Below, one piece after another: positions 31,355 to 42,430 of a stretch of DNA of 64,000 nt. Position 1 is the first letter of the stretch. Each line of letters starts with the position of its first letter. The translations under genes and the position numbers were made by a program. This DNA comes from Prorocentrum cordatum. Its lineage: Eukaryota; Sar; Dinophyceae; Prorocentrales; Prorocentraceae. The notes under the pieces are model-generated. The model did not search any database and was not told the origin of the DNA. It worked only from the letters and a program-made list of their open reading frames with translations. The stretch lies in assembly GCA_963575745.1 (NCBI GenBank), contig CAUYUJ010016715.1, positions 794,929-858,928 on the forward strand, in the 5' to 3' direction.

Positions 31355-32434
31355 ATGGCGGCGTCGGGCGGCGGCACCAAGGGGATGGATCTACGGTCGG
31401 ACGGCGCTGGGCTGGTCATCGCGATGGCCGTCCAAGGCGCTGCTCAGGGAGCGGCGGCGGGCGGCGCCTCGCGGCAGGCGATCGCGGCTGCCGTGGCCGC
31501 GGCGCTGCGCACCGCCTGGGCGCTCCTGGCGGACGGCGGCTCCGAGGAGGACGCCGAGCTCGCTATGCGCTGGCAGGCCATGGAGCCCGCCATGCGCCAG
31601 CAGCTGCGGGGCGTGCAGGCGTGCGGCGCAGCCCGCGCCAGGCGCAACGTCGGGGCGCACGTGGTCCTCGGCAAGGGCGTGGAGGCCCTGCGGGAGGCCC
31701 TGGTGCGGCCGCAGCGCGCCCAGCGTGGCGGACGCTGCGGGCCCCGCGTGCCGGCGCAACCGGACCTGGCCGAGGCGGGCGGCGGCGGCTCGACCCCGCC
31801 CTCTCCGCCCATGGTGCCGAGCGCGGCGGTGGCCACGGAGGTGGGCGGGAACCCCTTCGACGACCACGCCGACGACACCATGCTGGAGGGGTCCGTCGGC
31901 GACGGCGCGGAGCTGGACGTGGACGTGTGCAAGGGCACCGACCAGGTCGTGGACAGCTCCGAGGCGCGCGTGGACGCGAGCGAGCAGGAGCACCAGAGCC
32001 CCTTCGAGGAGGACACGGTGCTGGGCGAGGTCCCGCCCTTCCCGCAGCTCAGCGCGGCGGTGGGCGAGGAGGCCGTCGGAGGCCCCTTGGAGGGTATCGT
32101 CGGCGCCGAGCTGCAGGGTCAGGAGAGCGAGGAGGCGACGAACGACGACGACTTCGTTCTCCCCTCGATCCTCGCCAAGATGGAGGAGTCGATGGAGGCC
32201 CAGCGGCGGTCCCAGGCCAGCCTCGTGGAGGACCTGGCCAAGTTGCGTGCCCTCCGAGCGCAGGAGCTATCCGTGGCTCTGCGCAATGGGGTGGCGGGCG
32301 CCGTAGACGAGGCCAAGGTGCGCTTTCGGGCCGCCGTGGATCGGCTCCGTCTGGCCGAGGCCGCCTTCGACAACAAGATGGCCACCTTCCAGCGGCAGTG
32401 CGAGGTCCTGCAGCGGGCGTCCCAGCGGCGGTGA
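31355..32434 (+). CDS. SL-tagged intronless retrogene, unknown function
   Basis: The start chosen is the ATG in TGCCATGGCGGCG at 31355, about 96 bases past the SL relic; the frame is open upstream but only from a GTG. The product is 359 residues: an Ala-rich helical N-terminus (AAAVAAALRTAWALL), a Pro/Gly linker, an acidic middle (DDHADD, NDDDFVLP), and a C-terminal region predicted by eye as coiled coil (MEESMEAQRRSQASLVEDL, then LRLAEAAFDNKMATFQRQ). There is no signal peptide or membrane segment. The intact frame suggests the retrocopy is functional or recent. Family unrecognised. It lies between a CACGCA array and a long CA array. Confidence 0.75.
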   Translation: MAASGGGTKGMDLRSDGAGLVIAMAVQGAAQGAAAGGASRQAIAAAVAAALRTAWALLADGGSEEDAELAMRWQAMEPAMRQQLRGVQACGAARARRNVGAHVVLGKGVEALREALVRPQRAQRGGRCGPRVPAQPDLAEAGGGGSTPPSPPMVPSAAVATEVGGNPFDDHADDTMLEGSVGDGAELDVDVCKGTDQVVDSSEARVDASEQEHQSPFEEDTVLGEVPPFPQLSAAVGEEAVGGPLEGIVGAELQGQESEEATNDDDFVLPSILAKMEESMEAQRRSQASLVEDLAKLRALRAQELSVALRNGVAGAVDEAKVRFRAAVDRLRLAEAAFDNKMATFQRQCEVLQRASQRR

Positions 32435-32912
32435 CGGTCTCGCTGAGGGCTGAGGCCGTGGAGGGGTCAGCAGCAAGAGTGCCAGCTGCGTGGATGGCCT
32501 CGCGGATTGCTGGGATGGCCGTTGCGCCTCTGCCCGTCGTCGGGGTGCGGGTTCCGCCTCTGAGAGGGCCCCAGCGGTAGAGACAATGCCCCCCTTGGCG
32601 CGGTGTCCGCCGTGGCTGAGGGGCCTGAGGGGGCGGTCCCTCGGGGTGCCTGGGCCCGCATTCGCCGTTGGCGGGGCCTGGGCACGGCGCGTGTTCTCGC
32701 TTTTCAGCCCCCCTTGGCACCAGGCTGAGGGGCCTAGGGTGGGGCGCGGCCTCGAGGGGGCCCTTTCGCTCTGCACCCTGGGGAGTTCGGCGGGGGCGCT
32801 GCCCGCGGCTCGGCTCCGCACAGGCTCGGCAGGCGATGACCTTCGCTCGAGAGCCCAGCGCACGGGCCTGGCGAGGTGTAGACGCCCCAGGCTGCCGAGG
32901 CACCAAAGCACC

Positions 32913-32913
<1 letters not shown>

Positions 32914-32988
<75 letters not shown>

Positions 32989-33024
32989 CACACACACACG
33001 CACACACACACACACACACGCGCA

Positions 33025-33065
<41 letters not shown>

Positions 33066-33291
33066 GCGCAACACACACACACGCACACGCGCACACACAC
33101 ACACACCACGCACACACACGCACGCACACACACACACACACACGAACGCGCACGCACACACACACACACGAACGCACACCACACACACCCACACACACAC
33201 ACTACACACACACGCGCACACATACACACACACACACACGCACGCGCACACGCGCACACGCACACACACACACACACACATACACACACAC

Positions 33292-33374
<83 letters not shown>

Positions 33375-33407
33375 GCGCACACGCGCACACACACACGAAC
33401 ACGCACG

Positions 33408-33476
<69 letters not shown>

Positions 33477-33512
33477 GCACACACACACACACACGCACAC
33501 GCACACGCGCAC
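32914..33512. repeat. (CA)n array, about 600 bp
   Basis: CA dinucleotides with scattered CG, TA and deletion variants. It creates long His-Thr and Cys-Val frames on both strands that are not genes. Confidence 0.95.
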
Positions 33513-34860
33513 CAAGGGGCAGCGCCGGGCCGTCGGCCGGGGGCCTGCGGCACGAGCACCTCCTCCCCGAGCGCGCCCTGCCACCCTGTGCGGTGGACGC
33601 GGCGGTCGGGGCCGAGCACCAGCTCGCCGCCGCGCGGGCCGTGGGTCTCCGCAGGGAGGGGGCAGAGCGGGGGGGGCGGGCGAGAAAGGAAGGGAGGGGG
33701 GGGGGAGGGAAGGGGGGAGCGGAGAGGGGAGAAGGCGGGGAGGATTGGGGGAGGGAAGGGGAAGGAGGAGGGGAGGGGAAGGGGGAGGCAGGCGGAGGAG
33801 GGGGAGGGGGCTGGACACTCCACGTGTCAGGGTGAGACAGGCCAGCGGAGGGCGGAGGAGTGGGGCCCCCTGCCATGGTGAGGGCAGGAAGGGCGGGAGG
33901 CAGAGAGAGGACAGCGGGCAGTGGATCAGACTGCCCCATGAGGAACAAAGGGGGGAAGCAGGGGGGAAGCAAGAAATTTCAAGCGGGATCAACATTACAT
34001 TCGTGCACAGTGTACTATTGCGCCCGAAAGAATAAAGCTCAGAACAAGCCATTAGTTGGCGGCACTGTACGCGATGTGCGTTTGCCGTGTCGCTCAGGAG
34101 CCCCCCAGACCCGTGTAGACTCTGGGCCATTTTCTGGAGAGGAGCGCCACTTGTCTGGGCTTATGTTGCCATCGTACTTAAGGACCACATCCCAGAAGTA
34201 ATTTCGAGCACTCGGAAAAGTGTCGAAAGAGTGTCGAAACAGTGTCGAAACAGTGTCGGACGAGCGTCTCACAGTGCCCGACACGTGAAAACCCTCGAGT
34301 TTCTGTAATTTGCTGGTGCTCGAAATTCCTTCTGGTGATCAAGGCCAAAGTAGGCTGGAACATCAGAAGTCTGGGCGTCCCTGTGCCCTCTGCCTCCAGG
34401 CGGCGAGCTCGTGGAAGCAGCTGTGGGAGCGCGCAGGGCCCTCCTGGACGCAGCCGCAGAGCTGGTCGGCATTCCCGTTCGATGCGAGCAACACGCTCTG
34501 CTCGTGCCACAGGAGCGCTGCAGAGTGGGGCTGCCCCAGTGAAGGGGCCCCAGGACACAAACACACACACACACATAACAGGATTCCCCACATTTTCCTA
34601 TATTTTCTGGGTTTTCCTCTTCCCCCCCCCACTTCCCCTATCTTCCCATATCTTCTGGGGATCGACGATGACTTGGGTCTGTGTGTTTTTGTTCCCTCCT
34701 GATGGTCGGCGTTCCCGTGCGGTGCGAGCGGCATGCTCTGCGTGTGCCGCAGGAGAAGAAGAGGCGAGGCGGCGTGCCCGCACGGCGGCGCTATGCAGGG
34801 CAGGGCTCTGCCCCCTGGTCGGCAGGACGTGCCGGCCACGGCGCCAGGCCGCTGCTGGTC
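33513..34860. other. Intergenic sequence, no gene seen
   Basis: G-rich to about 33830, then unique sequence. It holds four copies of an 11-bp AGTGTCGAAAC unit at 34220-34262. Two diverged direct copies of a block containing GGTCGGC(A/G)TTCCCGT lie at about 34460 and 34703. No coding exon recognised. Confidence 0.55.
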
Positions 34861-34867
34861 TTGATTC

Positions 34868-34917
34868 CTCCTCCTCCTCCTCCTCCTCCTCCTCCTCCTC
34901 CTCCTCCTCCTCTCGAT
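34868..34917. repeat. (TCC)n microsatellite
   Basis: About 50 bases of pure CCT triplets next to a foldback element. Confidence 0.95.
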
Positions 34918-34923
34918 TTGGCG

Positions 34924-35088
34924 GCGCGCAGAGAGGGGTAGGGGGAGGGGGGAAGGCCTCTTAGAAGGGGGCCGCTTCTCAGAAGGCGCCAGCCTCACAT
35001 GTGTAGAGGAGGCCCGCGCCTTCTAAGGAGCAGGGGTGCTTCTAAGAAGCCTCCCCCCCTCCCCCTACCCCCCTCTGCGCGTGGCCGA
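34924..35088. repeat. Foldback element
   Basis: Arms of about 45 bases: GGCGCGCAGAGAGGGGTAGG on the left, CCTACCCCCCTCTGCGCG on the right, with inner CTTAGAAG facing CTTCTAAG. Loop about 70 bases. Confidence 0.8.
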
Positions 35089-35608
35089 TCGACTCCGCAG
35101 CCGCGGCAGCCGGGGCCGCGGGCGTGCGAGCTGCAGCGCAGGCGGTCCACCGGTCGCGGCACTGCAGCTCCTCAGCGACTCGAGGGCGCCCAGGATGCCT
35201 CTGCTCGCGCGCGCCTCCTCTCTCGCGCGCGCGCCACGACAATGTGTACACAGACGCCCTCCGACAAGGTTTGCAGGTGCCTCCCGGCGTAGAAAGTCGC
35301 TGGCTCTCAGTGGTGATTTGTACACCGCCGCCCTCCCCTGGGGCCCAGGAACAATCCAGTGGGAAGGACCTGTGCATGTTTTTGTTATGGCGGATCTTGG
35401 GGTTCTTGTCACGGCCGCGGCGCTGCCAGCTCAACACATCAGTAGCAGAATCGGCTTCCGGCTCCGAGGACTCATGGCCCAGAGGCCTGGCGGCGCGGGT
35501 GCGGTGCAAACCAGCGCCGTCGAGATGCGAGGCAACTGGTACGACGACAAGCAGGAGAGGTGTAGTGTGCCTCGGCTGGAAGGAAAAACAAAACGCCATA
35601 AACATTGA

Positions 35609-35792
35609 CTTTTGGCGCTCCGCGCGGATTTCTTGGATCCGCGCTGGACTCCCCTCCCTGGCGCGCGGAGCGCGCCAGGGGTGGCGCCAGATGCGCCGCC
35701 GCGGGGGCCCAGGCGCCGATCCAAGAAATCCGCGCGGAGCGCAAAAACTGTAGGTTAAACCGAAAGTTTTCGCGCTCCGCGCGGATTTCAAG
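35609..35792. repeat. CCGCGCGGATTT foldback family, copy 1
   Basis: Left arm 35609-35640 (TTTGGCGCTCCGCGCGGATT, then TCTTGGATC) pairs almost perfectly with 35718-35746. A third, left-type arm follows at 35763-35792. The loop is GC-rich and contains GGCGCGCGGAGCGCGCC. Confidence 0.85.
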
Positions 35793-35850
35793 CGACTGGG
35801 AAACTGTGAGTCGGCAGCGTTCTACATATCGCCTTTCGCTTCACTTTTAC

Positions 35851-35871
35851 GTTGGGCCAGAATGGCTACGG
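35851..35871 (-). promoter_or_regulatory. Possible diverged spliced-leader relic
   Basis: On the minus strand, CCGTAGCCATTCTGGCCCAA matches the SL with CAAG end at 18 of 21 positions. No clear ORF follows it; the sequence downstream runs into foldback copy 1. It may mark a dead retrocopy. Confidence 0.5.
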
Positions 35872-36224
35872 GGGGGTGGGCGAGAAGCCTGTGAGAAGGG
35901 GGAAGAAGGAATGCCAAGGAGGAAGGAAGATCAAAACGAGAAGCAGCATGAGCAGAAAGAAGAAATACATAATGCGTACGGCAAGTTCGTGTCGTGATGA
36001 CGTTGACCTTGGTTTCAGACACAGCGTGGACCTTTCGACCTTGAACGCAGCGCTCCGATGGCGCGGATCGTGCGATGTCGGCCGATCCTGGGGCGCCTGG
36101 CGTCGTTCAACCTTGAACGCCCGCGCCGCGTTCGCCGCCGGGTCGACAGTGCGGGAACCTGCCGAAGGAGGGAGGAGTAGGAGGTAGAGGCATGGGCAAC
36201 AGGAAGAAGTGCGAGCACACCACG

Positions 36225-36345
36225 GAGATCTATACACCGACACCCGCCGACGAGTTTCTCCTGTGCCTTCATGGGGAGGGTCTTGGGGTACATATCGCAG
36301 GCCCATAGTTGTGACTCATGTACCGCCACCCTACCCTAAGTCCCA
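36225..36345. repeat. Dispersed repeat related to 35240-35370
   Basis: Both places hold TACAC(A/C)GAC(G/A)CCC(T/G)CCGAC followed by GTACACCGCCGCCCT-like or GTACCGCCACCCT, in the same order and spacing, and each is followed by a CCGCGCGGATTT foldback copy. A compound repeat present twice. Confidence 0.6.
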
Positions 36346-36420
36346 AGAGCGGCCCACTGGGGTGCCTGTGCCTGTCCGTGCACGTACTGTCTCGGCGGAG
36401 CGGGGAACAGATGAACAATC

Positions 36421-36580
36421 ACGGCGTAACTTTCAACTTTCGAAGGTCCGCGCGGCGTTCATGTATCGGCGCCGGACACCCCTCCCCGAGCGCGAAGCGC
36501 CAGAGGCGGCGCTGGAGGCGCCGCCAGGGAGCTCCAGCGCCAATCCGAAAAATCCGCGCAGACCCCCGAAAGTCTATTTA
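36421..36580. repeat. CCGCGCGGATTT foldback family, copy 2
   Basis: A diverged copy: CTTTCGAAGGTCCGCGCGG on the left, CCGCGCAGACCCCCGAAAG on the right, around a GGCGCTGGAGGCGCCGCC core shared with copy 4. Confidence 0.65.
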
Positions 36581-36783
36581 TACAGTAGGGGTCCAGTCCA
36601 CAAGCAACCTTCCACAAGAAACCCAACCCTGAGACCCCAGGACGTTCACTGGTCTCTGGCGTGGGATGGTCACGCTTTCCACGGCATGCCATCGAAGCCC
36701 AAGAAACCCACGGCACCCTGGAGGCAAGCAGGGTGCTTCTTGGCATGGGTCTCCACCACTGTGTAAATCTAGATATGTATATA

Positions 36784-36784
<1 letters not shown>

Positions 36785-36819
<35 letters not shown>

Positions 36820-36854
36820 TAGAACCACGCGCGCTTCGCGCGCTTAGGTTCTAG
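36785..36854. repeat. (AT)n run followed by a perfect hairpin
   Basis: About 34 bases of AT, then CTAGAACC and GGTTCTAG enclosing GCGCGC-TT-CGCGCGC at 36819-36854. Confidence 0.85.
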
Positions 36855-37182
36855 CTAGGATCGTCACCGTCGTCATCATGAACATCACCATCGCCATCAT
36901 ATCCCCCGCCAGGGCTAATGTACATCGTTTCTGGATGCTTCTGGCCGGAATACGAAGGGAGTTTCTGTAGTCAAAGTCTCCGGCGGAAGTCGCGGGGCCC
37001 CTCAGGATACTTACGGATGCCTCTGATAGTACTTAAGAAATGATGGACCCGTCATTTTGTACCTGTGCCTTGATCAGTGGGACGGGCTTCGCACCGCCGC
37101 ACATCACAAGACACGCTCGAGCGGATCCAGCCGTGGCGACGTCGGGGACTGCAGAATGTCGCAAGGACACGGAATCTGAAAG

Positions 37183-37330
37183 GAAGAGAGAGAGAGAGAG
37201 AGAAAGAGAGAGAAAGAGAGGGAGAGAGAGACAGACAGACAGAGAGCGAAGGAGAGAGAGAGAGATGGAGTGAGAGAGAGAGAGAGAAAACAAACAAAGA
37301 CAGCGAGAGAGAGAGAGAGGCAGAGAGAGG
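37183..37330. repeat. (GA)n microsatellite, interrupted
   Basis: About 150 bases of GA dinucleotides with CAGA and AAAC breaks. Confidence 0.9.
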
Positions 37331-37439
37331 AAATGGAGAGGAGGCGAGCTTGAGTCACCGAAAGTCGCAGGGAAGGGGGCAAGGGGAAGAAGGCCAGAGA
37401 GCGCTGAAGGATACAAATACTGGAACCCTCTTGGGATTT

Positions 37440-38060
37440 TTTGGGGGGCCTCGTCCGGCCGCTCGCTGGGAGTTTGACGTAGCTTCTCGGGAGCCTCTGA
37501 ACCTGTCGGGGGCCTCCTGGAAGCAGGTTCGAAGCATTTTGGGGGCCGATTTGGGGCTTCTCGGGGCCTCCTTTGGGCCTCTTGGGGGTCTCCTGGGGCC
37601 TCTTGAGGGGCCTCCTCGGGGCCTCCTGGCGGCCTCTTGGGGTGGAAGGCTCGAGCTTGCGGTTCGTGGTCCCCCTCTGGGCCCCCTCTTGGGCCCGTCT
37701 TGGGGCCCTCTTGGGCCATCTTGGGCGCCTCTTGGGCCGTCTTGGGGCCCTCTTGGGCTGTCCTGGGGCCCTCTTGGAAGCTTCTTGGGCCGTCTTGGGG
37801 CGGTCTTGGGCGCCTCTTGGGCCGTCCTGTAACGTCGGAAAGCCCAAAAGGCAACTTTGTGAAAAATGTACGTTTTACGAAGGGAATGGGCCAATGTTTG
37901 CGTCTAGGGGCCCTCTTGGGACGCATGTTGGAGGCTTCTTGGGGCGTCTTGGGGGCGTCCTTGGACGTCTGGAGGCCATCTTCAGCATCTTGGAGCCCTC
38001 TTGGAGGCCTCTTGGAAGTTTCTAGGGCCGTCTTGGGCGCTTCTTGGGCCGTCTTGTCTG
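37440..38060 (-). repeat. CCAAGAGGCC-type satellite, inverted copy
   Basis: GGCCTCTTGGG and CGTCTTGGG units repeated for about 600 bases. These are the reverse complement of the units that build the 54-64 kb satellite. A non-repeat island with ACGTTTTACGAAGGGAATGG sits at 37830-37905. Confidence 0.8.
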
Positions 38061-38160
38061 ACCGGGGAGGCCTCCGGCAAGCCCCGACGAGCCTCCGGGC
38101 CCCCCGGGGCCCACATTTGTGGTCGAGGTCCCGGCCCCGGGCCCCCGGACCCGGTGCGCC

Positions 38161-38228
38161 GTTATATGTATATATATATATATACATATATAGGTGTGAA
38201 TATGAAACTGACTATGGAAATGTATATC

Positions 38229-38261
<33 letters not shown>

Positions 38262-38265
38262 CCAT
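38161..38265. repeat. Two (AT)n runs
   Basis: TATATA tracts at 38161-38192 and 38224-38265 around a short unique segment. Confidence 0.9.
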
Positions 38266-38499
38266 AATTATACTTGTGTAAAACATGTATTATTTATGTG
38301 TATGCCATGCTCTGTTTCGGGCAAGCGGCACGGCCGGCCTTCCACATCTCGGGGTCTCGGAGAGCCCAGACCTGGGCCGGCAGCGGCGGCGGGAGGCGGA
38401 TCGCGCACCGTGCGGGGCGCGATCTGCCCGCAGCCGGGCAGCTCTCGGACCATTCCCGCCCGCTGCGGTGGCTGGGTCGATGGTTTCCCCCCTGAGCTG

Positions 38500-38722
38500 G
38501 TCCTCCTCCTCCTCCTCCTGCTCCTGCTCCTCCTCCTCCTCCTCCTCCTCCTCCTCCTCCTCCTCCTCCTCCTCTCCTCTCCTCCTCTTGCTCCTCCTCC
38601 TCCTCTTCTGCTCCGCCTCCTCCTCCTCCTGCTCCTCCTCCTGCTCCTCCTCCTCCTCCTCCTCCTCCTCCTCCTCCTGCTCCTGGTCCTCCTGCTCCTC
38701 CTCCTCCTCCCCCTCCTCCCCA
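38500..38722. repeat. (TCC)n microsatellite
   Basis: About 220 bases of CCT/CTC triplets with TGC variants. Confidence 0.95.
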
Positions 38723-38830
38723 TATACGTTCCTTCGGCGGCACGCAGGAGCGGTCCTGGGCGAGAGTGACGAGCACGCGGGGTGGCCACGGCCGGGCGCG
38801 CAGGCCGCTGCCACCGCCGCGCGCTCAGCG

Positions 38831-38904
38831 ATGATCGGGGAGGGGCCCCGACGGGCCCGCACCAGAGGTCGCTCCGGCGAAGGGTCGCTCCGACGTGTAG
38901 TCGA
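38831..38904. repeat. Single arm of the AGAGTGACC foldback family
   Basis: CCCGCACCAGAGGTCGCTCC and CGAAGGGTCGCTCCGACGT match the right arm of the foldback at 42876-43054. Confidence 0.65.
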
Positions 38905-39049
38905 TTCCTCCCCCAAAGTTACCAGCCTCGAACGTATCGCGATGACAATCTTAGGGATTCGCCCTCAGAAAATTAGCCTGGCGAAGAACCCAACCATATG
39001 CAGTTGTCAGTACCGCAGCTGCGGGTTTCATCTTCAGTGGAACTCCCCA

Positions 39050-40950
39050 TAGGACCACGGAACGTGTGAGGGGTGTGCCGAGATGGGTGCCACTGGAGCA
39101 TTCGGTGAAGCTCCCTATGGGGACATGAAACACGCGCGGGGCGTGCCGACATGGGTGGCGGAAACGCATGTGAGGGCCGCCGCTGGGGCCTCCAGTGGAG
39201 CTCCCTATGGGTCCCCGAAACATGATGCTGCTGCGGGGGGGGGGCCGGGATGGGTGGCGGAGACGCATGTAAGCGCCGCTACTGGGGCCTTCGGTGGAGC
39301 TCCCTATGGGGCCACGAAGCGCGTGAGGGGTGTACTGGGATGTGTGGCGGGGACGCATGTGAGCGCCGCCACTGGGGCCTTCGGTGCAGCTCTCTATGGG
39401 GCCACGAAACGTGTGAGGGGTGTGCCGAATTGGGTGCGGGTGGTGACGCATGCGGGCGGTGCCACTGGGGCCTTCGGTGGAGCTCCCTATGGGGCCACGA
39501 AACCTGTTGTTGTGAGGGGCGTGCCGGGATGGGTGGCGGGGACGCATGTGAGCGCGGCCGCTGGGGCCTTCGGTGGAGCTCCCTATGGGGCCACGAAACG
39601 TGTGAGGGGTGTGCCGAATTGGGTGGGTGTGGGTGACGCATGTGAGCGCCGCCACTGGGGCCTCCAGTGGATGATGGGGCCACGAAACCTGTGAGGGATG
39701 TGCCGAAATGGGTGTGCGGGACGCATGCGCATGTGAGCGCCGCCACTGGGGCCTTCGGTGGAGCTCCCTATGGGGCCGCGAAACGTATGAGGGGTGTGCC
39801 AAAATGAGTGTGCGGGACGCATGCGGGCGGCAGCACTGGGACCTTCGGCGGAGCTCCCTATGGGGCCACGAAACGTGTGAGGGGTGTGCCGAATTGGGTG
39901 TGCGGACGCATGCGGGCGGCAGCACTGGGGCCTTCGGTGGAGCTCCCTATGGGCCACGAAACGTGAGGGGTGTGCCAACGCATGCGGCGGCAGCACTGGG
40001 GCCTCGCTCCCTATGGGGCCACGAAACGTGTGAGGGGTGTGCCGAATTGGGTGTGCGGACGCATGCGGGCGGCAGCACTGGGGCCTTCGGTGGAGCTCCC
40101 TATGGGGCCACGAAACGTGTGAGGGGTGTGCCGAATTGGGTGTGCGGGACGCATGCGGGCGGCAGCACTGGGGCCTTCGGCGGAGCTCCCTATGGGGCCA
40201 CGAAACGTGTGAGGGGTGTGCCGAATTGGGTGTGCGGGACGCATGCGGGCGGCAGCACTGGGGCCTTCGGCGGAGCTCCCTATGGGGCCACGAAACGTGT
40301 GAGGGGTGTGCCGAATTGGGTGTGCGGGACGCACGCGGGCGGCAGCACTGGGGCCGTCGGTGGAGCTCCCTATGGGGCCACGAAACGTGTGAGGGGTGTG
40401 CCGAAATGGGTGTGCGGGACGCATGCGGGCGGCAGCACTGGGGCCTTCGGTGGAGCTCCCTATGGGGCCACGAAACGTGTGAGGGGTGTGCCGAATTGGG
40501 TGTGCGGGACGCATGCGGGCGGCAGCACTGGGGCCTTCGGGGAGCTCCCTATGGGGCCACGAAACGTGTGAGGGGTGTGCCGAATTGGGTGTACGGGACG
40601 CATGCGGGCGGCAGCACTGGGGCCTTCGGCGGAGCTTCCTATGGGGCCACGAAGCGTGTGCGGGGTGTGCCGAATTGGGTGTGCGGGACGCATGCGGGCG
40701 GCAGCACTGGGGCCTTCGGCGGAGCTCCCTATGGGGCCACGAAACGTGTGAGGGGTGTGCCGAATTGGGTGTGCGGGACGCATGCGGGCGGCAGCACTGG
40801 GGGCTTTCGGCGGAGCTCCCTATGGGGCCCCGAAGCGTGTCAGGGGTGTGCCGAATTGGGTGTGCGGGACGCATGCGGGCGGCAGCACTGGGGCTTTCGG
40901 CGGAGCTCCCTATGGGGCCACGAAACGTGTGAGGGGTGTGCCGAAATGGA
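39050..40950. repeat. 90-bp minisatellite, about 21 copies
   Basis: A strict 90-bp period is clear from 40051 to 40950 (GCGGGACGCATGCGGGCGGC recurs every 90 bases); the left half is more diverged and has indels. Because 90 is 30 codons, frames stay open on both strands and give 30-residue repeats (GGAPYGATKRVRG on plus, HTFRGPIGSS on minus). Frame-breaking indels at 39700 and 39940-40015 argue against a maintained protein. Confidence 0.95.
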
Positions 40951-41309
40951 GGAGGCAGGAAGGAGGGGGCAGAGGAGGAGGAGAAGGGGAGAACGCGGGG
41001 ACCGTTTCTTCAAAACGAGGACCCAACACCACAGGATGGTTGGGAAAAAATGGAATCCCTAAGATTGGCATCGTGATGAGGAGGTGCCCAGCATAGGGAT
41101 AGGAATATGTTCCAGGCTGGTAACAAAGGAGGGGAGGGGAGGCTGGCAGAGCGTCCCGTGCTCCGCGCCGCATGTCCCCGGTGGGCGCTCCAAGGGCGGG
41201 GCCCCATCCAGGCAGCCAGGCCTCGACGCCAGACTCGAGGCAGCACCGCGGGTGCACCGGTCGGCGCTCCTGGGGCGTCTTTGGAAGAGCGACGATGGGC
41301 TCTTGCAGT
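40951..41309. other. Unique sequence, no gene seen
   Basis: Includes a copy of the CCCTAAGATTGGCA stem-loop repeat at about 41055-41110 (also near 38940, 44570 and 48065). Confidence 0.55.
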
Positions 41310-41480
41310 CGGCCAGTATCATAAGGATGCGCGATAAGGATGCAAGGGCCCTGGACGCCCATGTCGAAGCGTCTCGGGCGGGGCGCGGCCAACGGAAGCG
41401 GCGAAGGATGGACCGAGGAGGCAAGGGTGCAAAGGGTGCCCTTGGGAAGTTTGCCCATCCTCACTATGCGGGTTGACTGT
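41310..41480. repeat. Dispersed repeat, copy 2
   Basis: Matches 25905-26070; both end in TATGCGGGTTGACTGT. Confidence 0.75.
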
Positions 41481-41934
41481 ACGCCAGATTAGAAAGCGCC
41501 ATCGAGCTGAACCAACCCGCAGTGGGCCCAGGACGGAGCCCGATGAGGCCAGAGTGAATGGATCAAGCGGAATGCAACCGGACTGGGCTATCTTCGACCG
41601 CGGATCTACCAGCGCCGATGCTGAACTCAGCCTCCCAGAACTGCATCCGAACCTATTCACGCAAGAGGTTCACGGGATGTCCCAACACGAAACCCTGGGC
41701 CGGGGTGTGCGCTGGCAGCATGATGGGAGCCATGCCGGCCCGAACGCGCCACTGCAGGCCCCCCGCGAGCCTCCCATGGTGTAGGCTAACGCTGCGCATG
41801 GAGTCGGGAGCGCCACTATCCATCGGGTTGTTGTGTGCTGGGACTGCTGCCTCCCTTGGCGCAAAGAGTCAGGTAGGACCCTTCACCCGGAGCGCATCCA
41901 TTTTCTAGACATACGCTTGTTGTGCTGATCAGCC

Positions 41935-42430
41935 AACTCGCAACGATCCACGCCGTCAACGTGCGACGAGTGGGTAAGGCCCATCTTGTCCTGGAATCGG
42001 TGATGCTTGCAAACATGGACGCGTCGTGAGCCAACACCAAGGGAGAAACAAAACACCTCGTCGATTCATCGCATCCAAATGATGTGCTGTTTGCGTACAT
42101 CCGTCCAGGAACTCGAAGCTGTCGGCCCGCAATCGCCGGATGCAAACAGAAGCACGGGCATCGCAAAATGGCATGAACATGCTCATGCAGCTTGCTATCG
42201 AAGAATTAAGCGGGAGAGCCATGCGTATCGCCAATGACAGCGAGTCGGTGTCAACTGCCGCAGAACAGGCCAATGCCCATGGCGCCAAACGTTGAATCGC
42301 GAAAGGCCCTGACTTACTCAACATGTCTGGCACGATTGCTGCCGATGTTGTGCGGGTGCTTGAAATGGAGCGGTGTGTCGAAATATCGCTGCTGATCGGA
42401 TGGAACGTGCAATGTGGATGCAACGTTTGA
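41935..42430 (+). pseudogene. Decayed coding fragment, unrecognised
   Basis: Less GC-rich than its surroundings and protein-like in pieces: HLVLESVMLANMDAS, then after a TGA KHLVDSSHPNDVLFAYIRPG. After a frame change comes MLMQLAIEELSGRAMRIAND (inside 42140-42294), a TGA, and in the same frame DLLNMSGTIAADVVRVLEME. Two in-frame stops and one frameshift indicate a pseudogene. I do not recognise the family; the composition suggests a different origin from the GC-rich host genes. Confidence 0.35.

Noticed and set aside
32049-34130. Long Cys-Val and His-Thr frames over the CA array
   Set aside because: Dinucleotide repeats stay open in several frames; antisense to the retrogene in part.
37033-38187. 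Pro/Arg/Lys-rich ORF of 384 codons on minus
   Set aside because: It translates a GA microsatellite and the CCAAGAGGCC satellite; no independent gene signal.
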